A stretch of 64,000 bases of DNA from Bacteroidales bacterium UBA5371 (GCA_002407855.1 DHPF01000015.1:6657-70656), one strand, 5' to 3'. Counted from the first letter of the stretch, positions 17,737 through 27,061 are shown. Notes: generated from the sequence alone by a model not told the origin. Translations and numbers: made by a program.

Positions 17737-18381
17737 ATGATAAATGATAGTTTCAAACATAAGGGGCTAAGAAAAGTACTTGTGGAAGAGTTAGCCAAAA
17801 AAGGTATAACCGACACCAATGTCTTAGAAGCAATAGGGCAGGTGCCACGACATATTTTCTTAGATTCTTCTTTGGACAATATTGCATACCAAGACAAAGC
17901 CCTGCCAATAGGGTGCAATCAAACCATTTCCCAGCCATATACTGTTGCTTTTCAAACCCAACTGCTTGAACTCTCTCCAAGAGATAAGGTATTAGAAATA
18001 GGAACGGGCTCGGCCTATCAGACCTCCATATTATGTGAAATGCAAGCAAGAGTTTTTTCAATTGAAAGGCATAAACCACTATACATTAGGGCTAAATCAG
18101 TATTAAGTTTAATGAAATATAGTGCAAAATGTTTCTTCGGAGATGGTTATAAGGGCCTACCCAATTATGCTCCCTTCGATAAGATTATAATTACTTGTGG
18201 AGCGAAAGAAATACCCAATGCATTACTTACTCAACTCAAAATAGGGGGTTATTTAGTTGTTCCAATAGGAGAAAGCATACAAACAATGCATAGGATAAAG
18301 AAAGTTTCCGACACGGAATTTCTAACCGAGAAATATGGAAGCTTCAAATTTGTTCCAATGCTTGAAGATAGGGAGAGTTAA
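17737..18381 (+). CDS. pcm: Protein-L-isoaspartate O-methyltransferase
   Basis: It methylates L-isoaspartyl residues of aged proteins using SAM to start their repair. The 214 residues contain the family segments VPRHIFLD, AYQDKALPIG, QTISQPYTVAFQTQLLE, the SAM loop VLEIGTGSAYQTSIL (normally E/DxGxGSGY) and VPIGESIQTMHRI. Full length. It is divergent from the lipoprotein gene and followed by an island of 21-bp repeats. Confidence 0.94.
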   Translation: MINDSFKHKGLRKVLVEELAKKGITDTNVLEAIGQVPRHIFLDSSLDNIAYQDKALPIGCNQTISQPYTVAFQTQLLELSPRDKVLEIGTGSAYQTSILCEMQARVFSIERHKPLYIRAKSVLSLMKYSAKCFFGDGYKGLPNYAPFDKIIITCGAKEIPNALLTQLKIGGYLVVPIGESIQTMHRIKKVSDTEFLTEKYGSFKFVPMLEDRES

Positions 18382-18393
18382 ATTCCTTATAAA

Positions 18394-18474
18394 TATCTCT
18401 TGATTCTAATTTTCTATCTCTTGATTCCGTTTTTTTAGAATCAAGTTCTAATTTTTTAGAATCTGATTCCATTG
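18394..18474. repeat. 21-bp-period repeat island 4 with internal inversion
   Basis: TATCTCTTGATTC occurs at 18394 and 18415, and the reverse-type word TTAGAATC occurs at 18435 and 18456, each pair 21 bp apart. CTTGATTC at 18420-18427 and GAATCAAG at 18438-18445 can form an 8-bp stem. The word is the one seen at 5.9, 24.6, 27.3 and 42.1 kb. The rest of the 311-bp gap (18475-18638) holds no gene I can support. Confidence 0.8.
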
Positions 18475-18638
18475 GTTTACGATAATATTTGAAGAGAATA
18501 ATTTCTAATCTTGTTAAATTGGAGATAAAATGAGAATATGTAACATTACATATGCAGCATTAGTTTGATTTCCTTTGCTTTAAGATAGTGTAATCCCATT
18601 GTATAGAGTTTAAAAATAGGGGTGAAAATTTAAAATAA

Positions 18639-18670
18639 TTTGATTATGTCCTTTATTTTAACTACCTTTG
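18639..18670 (+). promoter_or_regulatory. Bacteroidota-type promoter of the GT5 protein gene
   Basis: TTTG at 18639-18642 and TACCTTTG at 18663-18670, 20 bp apart. The start codon is 22 bp downstream, so the leader is very short. Confidence 0.65.
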
Positions 18671-18692
18671 CATAATATTTTAGATATTATTT

Positions 18693-19514
18693 ATGGCAAA
18701 AGGTAGAGTATTATTCGTCAATCAAGAGATTTCTCCTTATTTAGAAGATTCGGAATTGTCATTAATGGCAAGGCATCTCCCTCAATACACACAAGAAAGC
18801 GGTAAAGAGATTAGGATTTTTATGCCTCGTTTCTGTAATGTTAATGAAAGAAAAAACCAACTCCACGAAGTCATAAGGCTTTCGGGAATTAATCTTATTA
18901 TTAATAATGCAGACCATCCTCTAATTATTAAGGTTGCGTCCATTCAGCAAGCACGTATGCAGGTTTATTTTATTGATAATGACGATTTGTTTAAGAGAGA
19001 ATTTGACCTCTTTGATGATAAAGGGGTTATGTATGAAGATAATGACGATAGAGTTATCTTCTACTCGCGTGGAGTATTGGAAACAATCAAAAAGCTTAAT
19101 TGGCGTCCTAATATAATTCATTGCAGTGGTTGGTTTTCTTCGCTTATGCCGTTTTACGTTAAACGAACTAATTATAAAAACAATCCATTATTTGGCACTT
19201 CAAAGATTATACTCACCCTAACAGGAGATGAATTTAATGGAGAGTTGAATGAAAATTTTGTAAGGAAGTTAAAAGCCGACGGAGGTACTGTTAAGGATTG
19301 GGCTATGTATAAACAGCCCGACTATTTGAGTTATATGATGGCTGCTATTTCATATTCTGATGGTGTTGTTCTTGCAAGCAATAAGGTGAATCCTAAATTA
19401 ATTGAACATGCAAAACAACATAAAAAACCTATAATAGAATATGCTCCATACGAAGAGCAATTCCCTCTAATTAATGAGCTTTACGATAAGATAATGATTT
19501 TAGAAGAGGATTAA
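18693..19514 (+). CDS. Glycogen/starch synthase-like protein, GT5 N-terminal domain only
   Basis: A 273-residue protein matching only the N-terminal half of glycogen synthase: RVLFVNQEISPYL replaces the usual start, followed by MPRFCNVNERKNQLHEVIRLSG and NIIHCSGWFSSLMPFYVK (the HxHDW region). The C-terminal GT-B half with the nucleotide-sugar site is absent, and the KxGGL-type ADP-glucose loop is not visible. Such one-domain proteins are common in Bacteroidota, usually next to a DUF4270 lipoprotein as here, so the shortness is not a new truncation. Catalysis as a normal synthase is unlikely; the role is unknown. Confidence 0.8.
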   Translation: MAKGRVLFVNQEISPYLEDSELSLMARHLPQYTQESGKEIRIFMPRFCNVNERKNQLHEVIRLSGINLIINNADHPLIIKVASIQQARMQVYFIDNDDLFKREFDLFDDKGVMYEDNDDRVIFYSRGVLETIKKLNWRPNIIHCSGWFSSLMPFYVKRTNYKNNPLFGTSKIILTLTGDEFNGELNENFVRKLKADGGTVKDWAMYKQPDYLSYMMAAISYSDGVVLASNKVNPKLIEHAKQHKKPIIEYAPYEEQFPLINELYDKIMILEED

Positions 19515-19588
19515 AATTTTAATATAAAAACCCATACAACATAACAAGTCTCGTAACGTTTATATCAAAACAAATTAATATTTAGATT

Positions 19589-20926
19589 ATGTTTAGATTA
19601 AAGTATTTATTATTACTATTCCCTTTTTTACTGATTTCCTGTGTTGATGAAGATGATATGTTGGGGCAAGATTTTGTGGATCCATCAGACATTATTATTG
19701 TCAATAAATATAGTTCATTTGATATATCTGGGCGTTTGTTTCACGAGGGAGACTCTCTAAAAACAAGCGATTATAGATATGTTACATTAGGTTCTTATTC
19801 CGACAATCAGTTTGGCAAACTCACAAGTTCTATCTATACTCAGGTTAGTCTTTCTTCAAGTTCTATTGATTTTAACTTCTATAAAGACTCTGCCCAATCA
19901 TTAGTTCTTTCCTTGGCTTATGCGGGATATTTTGCTAAGGATACTCTTACTAAGAACATGAATATGAGAATAGAGCTTTATAAATTATCAGAAGATTTTC
20001 AGGACTCTGTACCTTATTACACCAATTCAACACTTGCCTATTCCAACCTAATTAAAGACACCACCATAGTAGTTGCCCCAACAGAAAGAGTGCAAGTTGG
20101 TGATGATACTAATAAACTTGCTCCTCAACTTCGTTTAGACTTGGGACAAGACCTCTTACAAGAACTTCTTAATTCTGGTTCTTTTGCTTCTAATAAAGAA
20201 TTTAAGAATTTCTTTAAAGGATTATACATAAAACTAACCCCTGTTTCAGACCCTAATGGTATGATTGCTTATTTTGATATGTACTCTCCTAATTCAGGAA
20301 TAACGCTTTACTATCAATATAATGGCAGGGTTCAAAAATATAATTTTGTTTTTGCATCGGGTTCTCGTAGCTTTGTCAATATAGATTACAATTTTGCCGC
20401 AACACCTTTAAGTGCTTTTGCACAATTAGGTCAAGACACAATAATATGTAATGATTCCGTAGGGGATAAAAGTAAGATGTATCTTGGGTCATTAGGAATT
20501 AGTATTGCTACATTAGATATTAATGATTTAAAACAATGGTATCAAACTTCTACTAATAATTTGGCAGGTTTCAATCAAGCAATGTTGATATTGCCTGTTT
20601 CGGAAGACTATATTACAAGTGTTGGAGGCGACCATAATGTTCCAGAGAAGATTATATGTTATCGTAAGGATGATAATGGGAAACTAATATATATTCACGA
20701 TGTATTTGGTGATTCTGACCATTTCTCAGGTAAATACGATAAGGCTTCTAAATCTTATAAGATGAGAATAACTTCTCACCTTCAAAACTATTTGAATGCA
20801 AACATCAAGTCATCGGAAATATATCTTTTGCCTGATTTAAGGACTTACAAAGCCAATAGAGTTGTGTTGAATGGTCCTAAACATCAGACCAATCCAGCAA
20901 AGATAGAAATTATATATACAAGGTAA
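19589..20926 (+). CDS. DUF4270 lipoprotein
   Basis: A 445-residue secreted lipoprotein: signal peptide and lipobox LLISCVDEDD (Cys near residue 18), with acidic residues right after the Cys as in Bacteroidota surface-exported lipoproteins. The next segment (DMLGQDFVDPSD) and the pattern of beta-rich repeats ending GPKHQTNPAKIEIIYTR fit DUF4270. Function unknown. It sits 74 bp after the GT5 protein and 4 bp before the MORN-repeat protein, so they probably share a transcript. Confidence 0.82.
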   Translation: MFRLKYLLLLFPFLLISCVDEDDMLGQDFVDPSDIIIVNKYSSFDISGRLFHEGDSLKTSDYRYVTLGSYSDNQFGKLTSSIYTQVSLSSSSIDFNFYKDSAQSLVLSLAYAGYFAKDTLTKNMNMRIELYKLSEDFQDSVPYYTNSTLAYSNLIKDTTIVVAPTERVQVGDDTNKLAPQLRLDLGQDLLQELLNSGSFASNKEFKNFFKGLYIKLTPVSDPNGMIAYFDMYSPNSGITLYYQYNGRVQKYNFVFASGSRSFVNIDYNFAATPLSAFAQLGQDTIICNDSVGDKSKMYLGSLGISIATLDINDLKQWYQTSTNNLAGFNQAMLILPVSEDYITSVGGDHNVPEKIICYRKDDNGKLIYIHDVFGDSDHFSGKYDKASKSYKMRITSHLQNYLNANIKSSEIYLLPDLRTYKANRVVLNGPKHQTNPAKIEIIYTR

Positions 20927-20930
20927 AATA

Positions 20931-22220
20931 ATGAAAAGAATTATTTTTATTATTGTCTTTCTTAGTGTTATTATTGTAAATTCTTTTGCACAGAAAGAAT
21001 ATATAGAATACTGGCAAAACAATAAAGTCTCAACCAAAGGTTTTAAAACAGATAAAGGAGTAAGAGTAGGTAACTGGACTTGGTTCTACAAAGATGGTAC
21101 CAAAGAACAAGAAGGAACTTATGATGAAAAGGGAAAGAAAATAAACACTTGGATATATTATTACGAGAATGGTAACATCAAGAAGGAAGAATGCTATTCG
21201 GCTAATGGGTTTAATAGGGCTTATTATAATAACAAACAACTTTACTTTGCTGTTGAGATAAAAGATTTTAAAAGAGTTGGCTCCTACACAGAGTATCATA
21301 GAAATGGAGAGCTGAAAATGAGTGGAACTTATGTAGATGATGAGTTGGAACATAATGCAGTCTGGTTTTATGAGAATGGTAATAAAGAAATGGAAGGAAG
21401 CTTCATGAAAGGGAAAAGAACAGGCTTATGGAAGTATTATTATCGTGAAAGTGGCAGCTTAGGAAGCGAAGGAGAGTATCTAAATGATAAAGAAAATGGC
21501 CATTGGACATATTACTATGAAGCATCTAATCAAAATCAAGCATCTGAAAAACGAAGAGAGGGTAATTACGAAAATGGCAATAGAGAAGGAGAATGGATAA
21601 CATATTATGAGAATGGTAAAATTCTTCATAAAGGAAGCTATAAATTAGGATTGGAAGAAGGAGTATGGGAAAGTTGGTATGTGAGCGGTAATAAAAAAGA
21701 CAAAGGTTCTTTTTCAGAAGGAAAGATGTCAGGCATTTGGACTTTATGGTACGAAGACGGAACTCCAAAAACCGAGACTTCATACAAGGAAGGGCTAAAA
21801 GATGGACAAGAAAAGCTATATAACGAACAAGGACAACTGATTCTTAGTGCAGAATACAAACAAGGTAAATTAGACGGCAAATACGAAAAATATTCTGAAA
21901 GAAACGTCCTTTTGGAAAGCTCAAACTACAAACAAGGGAAAAAAGATGGGAAATGTACATTCTATTTTCTTCAAGGAGCTAAGCTAAGAGAACAATCCTT
22001 TGCTGATGGTAAGCCCAACGGAGCTTGGACTGAGTATTACGAGAATGGGAATAAAGCCTCACAAGGACAATACTCAAGAGGCAGACAAGAAGGCACCTGG
22101 ACAAACTATGACCAATACGGCAACAAGACCTCAGAGATTAAGTACAAACAAGGCAAAAAGCTTTCGCAAGAGGTATTCAAGAGAGAAAACCCAAAGAAAT
22201 CAAAATCAAAGACATTTTAA
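20931..22220 (+). CDS. Exported MORN/YwqK-type repeat protein
   Basis: A signal peptide (IIFIIVFLSVIIVNSFA) is followed by about fifteen repeats of roughly 23 residues with the pattern G-x-W-x-x-Y-Y-E-N-G-N-x-x-x-x-G-x-Y (for example REGEWITYYENGKILHKGSY and NGAWTEYYENGNKASQGQY). This matches the MORN-like repeat of proteins often labelled YwqK antitoxin, although nothing here suggests a toxin-antitoxin system. Such repeats form elongated beta hairpin stacks. The first 110 residues and the last 20 (Lys/Ser-rich) are less regular. Role unknown; possibly a periplasmic or surface scaffold. Confidence 0.8.
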   Translation: MKRIIFIIVFLSVIIVNSFAQKEYIEYWQNNKVSTKGFKTDKGVRVGNWTWFYKDGTKEQEGTYDEKGKKINTWIYYYENGNIKKEECYSANGFNRAYYNNKQLYFAVEIKDFKRVGSYTEYHRNGELKMSGTYVDDELEHNAVWFYENGNKEMEGSFMKGKRTGLWKYYYRESGSLGSEGEYLNDKENGHWTYYYEASNQNQASEKRREGNYENGNREGEWITYYENGKILHKGSYKLGLEEGVWESWYVSGNKKDKGSFSEGKMSGIWTLWYEDGTPKTETSYKEGLKDGQEKLYNEQGQLILSAEYKQGKLDGKYEKYSERNVLLESSNYKQGKKDGKCTFYFLQGAKLREQSFADGKPNGAWTEYYENGNKASQGQYSRGRQEGTWTNYDQYGNKTSEIKYKQGKKLSQEVFKRENPKKSKSKTF

Positions 22221-22231
22221 AAAGCAAGTGT

Positions 22232-22828
22232 ATGTTTGATTTAAAGAATCTTCAACAATACAAAATCATACTTGCTTCCAAATCGCCAAGACGTTATAAC
22301 CTTATTAAGCAAATGGGTTTTGAAATAGAAACCAAAGAGATTGAAATAGACGAAACATATCCATCGGACATAGACATAAACTCTGCTGCGGAATACTTAG
22401 CATTAAAAAAAGCCCAAGCCGTAGACCAATTGCCCTTAGGAGAAAAAGAAATACTGATTACATCTGACACAATGGTAATTCTTCAAGGCAAAGAAATCAC
22501 AAAACCAACCAATAAAGAAGAAGCCATTACTTATTTGAGAGCCCTTTCCAACAAAGAACATAACGTAATAACAGGATGTTGTCTTCAAACAAAACATAAG
22601 AGAATTTCTTTTAATGTGTGCACGAGGGTCTTTTTTAAGAACTTGACCATGGAGGAAATCACATACTATATCAATAATTACAAGCCCTACGACAAGGCAG
22701 GAGCATATGCCATACAAGAATGGATAGGACTAATTGCAATAGAAAGGATAGAGGGTTGCTTCTATAATGTTATGGGATTACCCACATCAGCTCTTTATGA
22801 GAACTTAAAACAAATAATAAAAGATTAG
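22232..22828 (+). CDS. maf: Maf-like nucleoside triphosphate pyrophosphatase
   Basis: It hydrolyses non-canonical or certain canonical nucleotides (dTTP/UTP type in YhdE-like members) to the monophosphate. The 198-residue product starts with ILASKSPRRYNLIKQMGF, the Maf signature, has DETYPSD, the catalytic Asp region ILITSDTMVILQG, and KPYDKAGAYAIQEWIG followed by IEGCFYNVMGLP. All are present, so it should be active. It starts 12 bp after the MORN-repeat gene and 26 bp before the response regulator. Confidence 0.93.
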   Translation: MFDLKNLQQYKIILASKSPRRYNLIKQMGFEIETKEIEIDETYPSDIDINSAAEYLALKKAQAVDQLPLGEKEILITSDTMVILQGKEITKPTNKEEAITYLRALSNKEHNVITGCCLQTKHKRISFNVCTRVFFKNLTMEEITYYINNYKPYDKAGAYAIQEWIGLIAIERIEGCFYNVMGLPTSALYENLKQIIKD

Positions 22829-22853
22829 TAAATAATTAAAATCAATATATATT

Positions 22854-23546
22854 ATGGAAACTAAAAAACACAAAGTGCTAATAGTAGATGATGAAGCAGA
22901 TATATTAGAATTTCTTTCATTCGCATTGATTAAAGATGGCTTTGATGTTCAAACAGTATCATCGGGAACAAAAGCAATTTCTCTTGCAAAAGAATATAAA
23001 CCTGACCTAATAATATTAGATGTTATGATGCCTGGCATAGACGGGATAGAAACCTGCACAGAGCTAAGAAAAATCAATGAACTAAAAAACACGATGATAG
23101 TCTTTCTAACGGCAAGAAACGAAGATTATTCTCAAATTGCAGGCTTTGACGCAGGAGCAGACGACTATGTGGCAAAACCTATAAAGCCAAAAGTTCTTTC
23201 TATGCGAATAAAAGCACTACTAAGACGCAAGCCAAACTCCTCAGATGAGCTTTCAGCCGAAAATATATTAGTTAGAAATGATATAGTTATTGATAAGAAT
23301 AGATACATAGTAGTAGTTAATGAAAACGAAATAACCCTTTCCAAAAAGGAATTTGAACTATTGTATTTTCTTGCTTCAAAACCTAATAAGGTGTTTTCAA
23401 GAGAAGAAATCTATTCTGCTGTTTGGGAGGATGGAGTAATAGTAGGAGAAAGAACAATAGACGTTCATATCCGCAAACTAAGGGATAAACTCAAAATAGA
23501 TAATATCAAAACCTATAAGGGAGTAGGATATAAATACGAGGAATAA
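22854..23546 (+). CDS. OmpR-family response regulator
   Basis: A 230-residue transcription factor: receiver domain (1-120) with the acidic pocket VDDEAD, the phosphorylated Asp in LIILDVMMPG, Thr in FLTARN and Lys in YVAKPIKP; then a winged-helix DNA-binding domain (about 135-230: LSKKEFELLYFLASKPNKVFSREEI, RTIDVHIRKLRDKL and GVGYKYEE). It is encoded 5 bp before its histidine kinase. It is not the PorX-type regulator of T9SS, which has a PglZ-like output domain. Confidence 0.94.
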   Translation: METKKHKVLIVDDEADILEFLSFALIKDGFDVQTVSSGTKAISLAKEYKPDLIILDVMMPGIDGIETCTELRKINELKNTMIVFLTARNEDYSQIAGFDAGADDYVAKPIKPKVLSMRIKALLRRKPNSSDELSAENILVRNDIVIDKNRYIVVVNENEITLSKKEFELLYFLASKPNKVFSREEIYSAVWEDGVIVGERTIDVHIRKLRDKLKIDNIKTYKGVGYKYEE

Positions 23547-23551
23547 GTAAA

Positions 23552-24595
23552 ATGAAAATAAGATACCTCTCTGCAATTATTGTAATCTTTTCAACAATAA
23601 TTTTCCTAATAGCATTATTATTCTTACATAGTAATATCGTAGGCAATAGAATACTTGCAACCATACTTGCAATAATTCTATTTATTGTTTTAAACTATAT
23701 AGTAATACGATATTGGGTAAGCAGAGAAATATACGAAAAAGTCAGAACCATATATAAAAACATATATAGCTTTAAAGTCTCAAAGATAGACCTCAAACAA
23801 AGAATAAAGGCATCTGTATTAGGATTAGACCAAGCCAAAGATGAGGTAAATGAGTGGATGGAAGAAAATAACAAAAACTTAGACAAGATGATAGCTTTGG
23901 AGCAATACAGAAAAGAATATATTGGCAATGTTGCCCATGAGCTTAAAACCCCAATCTTTAATGTTCAAGGTTATATCTCAACCCTATTAGATGGGGCAAT
24001 GGAAGACCCTCACCTTGCCAATAAATATCTCCTTAGAGCCGAAGCTGCAATTGATAGGTTAATTGCAATAACGCATGACCTTGACACCATAACCCAGTTG
24101 GAGCTTAAAGAAGTCCCTTTGGAAATCTCCATATTTGACATCACCAACCTGATAAGAGAGGTTATGGATAGTTTGGAGCTTAAAGCCCAAGCAAGAAATG
24201 TAGTAATTCATCTCCAACAGCAAGATGCCGTATTTGTTCAAGCCGATAAAGTAAGGATAAGGCAAGTATTGGTAAACCTCATAGAGAACGCAATAAAATA
24301 TAGTAAGGAAAAAGACGGAGAGGTTAGGATAAAAATGTTTGATATGGAAGACCAAGAACTAATAGAAATATCAGACCATGGAATAGGGATAGAGGAAAAA
24401 GACATAAATAGAGTATTTGAAAGATTTTATCGCACCGACAAAGCACGTTCAAGAGAATATGGAGGAACAGGCTTAGGCTTGGCTATTGTAAAACATATTA
24501 TTGAGGCACATAATCAAACCATTAATGTAAGGAGTAAAATGGGCGAGGGAACAGTCTTTGGATTTACTCTTAAAAAAATAGTAGCCCATTTATAG
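23552..24595 (+). CDS. Sensor histidine kinase, PhoR-like
   Basis: A 347-residue kinase with two N-terminal membrane helices (about 6-27 and 34-52) joined by a loop of only about seven residues, so it has no periplasmic sensor domain and may sense the membrane or a partner. H box: NVAHELKTPIFNVQGY (about 129-144). N box: NLIENAIKYSKE. G boxes: SDHGIGIEEKD and GGTGLGLAIVKHI. It pairs with the preceding regulator. The gene is followed by a short repeat island and the convergent pth. Confidence 0.93.
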   Translation: MKIRYLSAIIVIFSTIIFLIALLFLHSNIVGNRILATILAIILFIVLNYIVIRYWVSREIYEKVRTIYKNIYSFKVSKIDLKQRIKASVLGLDQAKDEVNEWMEENNKNLDKMIALEQYRKEYIGNVAHELKTPIFNVQGYISTLLDGAMEDPHLANKYLLRAEAAIDRLIAITHDLDTITQLELKEVPLEISIFDITNLIREVMDSLELKAQARNVVIHLQQQDAVFVQADKVRIRQVLVNLIENAIKYSKEKDGEVRIKMFDMEDQELIEISDHGIGIEEKDINRVFERFYRTDKARSREYGGTGLGLAIVKHIIEAHNQTINVRSKMGEGTVFGFTLKKIVAHL

Positions 24596-24635
24596 AATCT
24601 TTATTCCAATAAATTCTCTTTTGAAGATAATTTTT

Positions 24636-24670
24636 TAACTCTTGAATCTAAATTTTTAGAATCAAGTTTC
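24636..24670. repeat. 21-bp-period repeat island 5 (two inverted units)
   Basis: Two units in the convergent gap between the kinase and pth. CTTGAATCTA at 24641-24650 pairs with TAGAATCAAG at about 24657-24666 with one mismatch, giving a short hairpin next to T- and A-rich sequence. It may serve as a terminator in both directions. Confidence 0.65.
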
Positions 24671-25237
24671 CTATTTGCCATTAAAGGCATTCATTGTTCT
24701 ATCCATTCCTATGGAGGCGAAAGATTTAATAATATCATTTATTATATCAAGTCTCTGATTTATAGTTACCAATTCGCCTTCGCTCCATTTTCCTAACACG
24801 TAATCAACTTGCTTTCCTCTGGAAAAATTATCACCTATCCCAAAGCGAAGGCGATTAAACTTATTGTGCCCTAAGGTTTCTATAATATTTGTTAGCCCAT
24901 TATGTCCGCCATCACTTCCACTCATTCTCAGGCGGATTGCTCCCAAAGGCAGGGCAATATCATCAAGAAGGATAAGCATATTTTCAAGAGGGATTTTCTC
25001 TTTATCTAACCAATACTTTACGGCTTTGCCGCTAAGGTTCATAAAGGTTGTGGGTTTAGCAAGAATAATTGTTCTTCCCTTATGTTTGACTTGTGCAATA
25101 TATGCGTGTCTTTCTAATGAGAAGGTGCAGTTTTCTATGCTTTTAGCAAAATAATCCAAAGCCATAAAACCAATATTATGTCGCGTATTTTCGTACTCCG
25201 AGCCTATATTTCCTAAGCCAATGATTAAATATTTCAT
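24671..25237 (-). CDS. pth: Peptidyl-tRNA hydrolase
   Basis: It releases peptides from prematurely dissociated peptidyl-tRNA. The 188-residue protein begins MKYLIIGLGNIGSEYENTRHNIGF, with the catalytic His in TRHN. It also has KPTTFMNLSGKAV, LILLDDIALPLGAIRLRMSGSDGGHNGL and RLRFGIGDNFSRGKQVDYVLGKW. Full length and normal. It is the last gene of a prs-rplY-pth run, a common Bacteroidota and general bacterial arrangement. Confidence 0.96.
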   Translation of the reverse strand: MKYLIIGLGNIGSEYENTRHNIGFMALDYFAKSIENCTFSLERHAYIAQVKHKGRTIILAKPTTFMNLSGKAVKYWLDKEKIPLENMLILLDDIALPLGAIRLRMSGSDGGHNGLTNIIETLGHNKFNRLRFGIGDNFSRGKQVDYVLGKWSEGELVTINQRLDIINDIIKSFASIGMDRTMNAFNGK

Positions 25238-25320
25238 TTCTTTATCTTGTAAGCTAAATTAATCTACAAAGGTATAATTTTTGTTTGAGATAAATTAAAA
25301 TAGCTTTTGTTAGAAATAAA

Positions 25321-25346
25321 AAAAGCGAACATTAATGTTCGCTTTT
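25321..25346. terminator. Perfect 26-bp palindrome between rplY and pth
   Basis: AAAAGCGAACATT is followed directly by its reverse complement. On the minus strand it comes 4 bp after the rplY stop and is flanked by T-rich sequence, so it can act as a terminator or attenuator for the prs-rplY transcript; some readthrough into pth is likely. Confidence 0.75.
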
Positions 25347-25350
25347 CTAT

Positions 25351-25926
25351 TTAGCTTGCTTCTGTTGTAGCTGCCGTAGCAGCTTGACGAGTTGATTTCA
25401 CCCACAACACAATTGAAGATTTAACATCCAATTTCTCTATATTAGGAATTTTTATATCTTCTACCTTTATGCTTTGTGCAATATTCAAATTTGAAATATC
25501 CACTTCAACATACTGAGGCATATCATTAGGCAATCCTTTTAGTTTCATTTTACGAATTTTTGTTTCAAGCTTACCTCCTTGCAATACTCCTGGTGCAACA
25601 CCAACTGCTTTAATAGGTATAGAAATTGTAATTGGCTTATCGTCAAACAAACGTAAAAAGTCAGCATGTATTACTGCATCACTCACTGGGTGATATTGAA
25701 TTTCTTGAAGAATTACCTTTGTTTTCTCTCCATCAATATTAAGTTCCACATAATGAGTGTCTGGTGTGAATAATAATGGTTTAAATTCTGTTTCGGCAAC
25801 AGAAAAACTCACTTGTTTGTCTCCACCATACATAACGCAAGGAACTAATCCCTTACGGCGAAGTGCTTTTGCATCTTTTTTCCCTACGTTCTCTCTTGGA
25901 GAACCGCTCATAGATACTGTTTTCAT
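25351..25926 (-). CDS. rplY: 50S ribosomal protein L25, long CTC/TL5 form
   Basis: It binds 5S rRNA in the large subunit. The 191 residues cover the L25 domain (about 1-95: SGSPRENVGKKDAKALRRKG, PCVMYGG) and the C-terminal TL5 beta domain (KPITISIPIKAVGVAPGVLQGG, LPQYVEVDIS with minor differences, KVEDIKIPNI). It ends in an Ala/Thr-rich tail. It lies 58 bp downstream of prs on the same strand. Confidence 0.95.
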   Translation of the reverse strand: MKTVSMSGSPRENVGKKDAKALRRKGLVPCVMYGGDKQVSFSVAETEFKPLLFTPDTHYVELNIDGEKTKVILQEIQYHPVSDAVIHADFLRLFDDKPITISIPIKAVGVAPGVLQGGKLETKIRKMKLKGLPNDMPQYVEVDISNLNIAQSIKVEDIKIPNIEKLDVKSSIVLWVKSTRQAATAATTEAS

Positions 25927-25984
25927 CTCTTAATTTATTTTTATATTATTAATTATTGCCTAAACTACTTAGGACTTTGTTATT

Positions 25985-26980
25985 TTAAAATTTAATTGTT
26001 AATCCCTTTTTGCTAATAGCCATTTCGTAAAAGTCGGCAATTGATTCGTTAAATTCAACTCTGCGGATTGCCTCTGCAAAGATTGGTGCAACAGAAAGAG
26101 CTCTTATTTTTGCAGATATTTGTTTTAAAGGTATGGTATCGGTTACAATAAGTTCTTCCATGCATGAATTTTCAATCTTCTCAACAGCATTTCCACTCAA
26201 AACAGGATGTGTAATCATAGCTCTAACACTCTTTGCACCTTTACTACTAATTACCTCGGCAGCCTTACAAAGTGTGTTTCCCGTATCCACAATATCATCA
26301 ACCAAAATCACATGCTTACCTGTAACATCCCCAATTAGCTGCATTGTACCTACTTCGTTAGGTTTGTTTCTTTGTTTGTAGCACATCACAAAGCCACATC
26401 CCAGTTTCTTAGCATACTCACTTGCACGCTTTGTTCCTCCAACATCAGGAGAAGCAAATAAAACATCATCTAAGTCAAAGCTTTCATTTGCCAAACCTCT
26501 CAAATAAGGAATAAATATTGAAGAGGCATAAAGGTGATCCAAAGGAACATCAAAAAAGCCTTGAATTTGGTCTGCGTGAAGGTCAATTGTAATAACACGT
26601 GTTACGCCAACCGTAGTTAGTATGTCGGCAATAAGCTTTGCAGTAATAGGAACGCGAGGCTTGTCTTTGCGGTCTTGACGAGCAAATCCAAAATAGGGGA
26701 TAACGGCAATTATTCTCTTGGCAGAGGCACGTTTTGCAGCATCAACATACATTAATAACTCCATCAAATTGTCAGATGGGGCAAATGTGGATTGAATAAT
26801 AAAAACATCCCTTCCTCTTATGTTTTCTTCAAAAGAAGGCTGAAATTCTCCATCAGCATATTGAAGAACTTGTGAATTGCCAAGAGGTTTCCCATAAATA
26901 CTTGCAATATCTTTTGCTAAGTAGGCAGTGGCTCGTCCTGTAAAGATTACAACTGAGTCTTTTGGTTTACTTGTCTGCAT
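25985..26980 (-). CDS. prs: Ribose-phosphate pyrophosphokinase
   Basis: It makes PRPP from ribose 5-phosphate and ATP, the precursor of nucleotides, His and Trp. Motifs: QYADGEFQPSFEENIRG, PYFGFARQDRKDKPRVPITAK (ATP and flexible loop), the divalent-metal segment VITIDLHADQIQGFF, and the PRPP-binding loop HVILVDDIVDTGNTLCKA. At 331 residues it is somewhat longer than the 315 common in the family. I chose the ATG at 26980; a TTG lies two codons upstream. It heads the prs-rplY-pth run and is divergent from tRNA-Leu. Confidence 0.95.
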   Translation of the reverse strand: MQTSKPKDSVVIFTGRATAYLAKDIASIYGKPLGNSQVLQYADGEFQPSFEENIRGRDVFIIQSTFAPSDNLMELLMYVDAAKRASAKRIIAVIPYFGFARQDRKDKPRVPITAKLIADILTTVGVTRVITIDLHADQIQGFFDVPLDHLYASSIFIPYLRGLANESFDLDDVLFASPDVGGTKRASEYAKKLGCGFVMCYKQRNKPNEVGTMQLIGDVTGKHVILVDDIVDTGNTLCKAAEVISSKGAKSVRAMITHPVLSGNAVEKIENSCMEELIVTDTIPLKQISAKIRALSVAPIFAEAIRRVEFNESIADFYEMAISKKGLTIKF

Positions 26981-27061
26981 AGTCAATGCTAAAAAATATT
27001 ATGATTTTGAAGATGCAAAATTAATGAAGATATTTGAATTAATAAAAAAAATGAGGGTTTA

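Noticed and set aside
18693..19514. Frameshifted or truncated glycogen synthase
   Set aside because: No remains of the C-terminal half follow, and one-domain forms are usual in this phylum.
20931..22220. Antitoxin of a toxin-antitoxin pair (YwqK label)
   Set aside because: It has a signal peptide, many repeats and no neighbouring toxin; the label comes from the repeat family only.
22854..24595. Two-component pair as PorX/PorY, the T9SS regulators
   Set aside because: The regulator has an OmpR-type winged helix and no PglZ-like domain, so it is an ordinary OmpR/PhoR-type pair.
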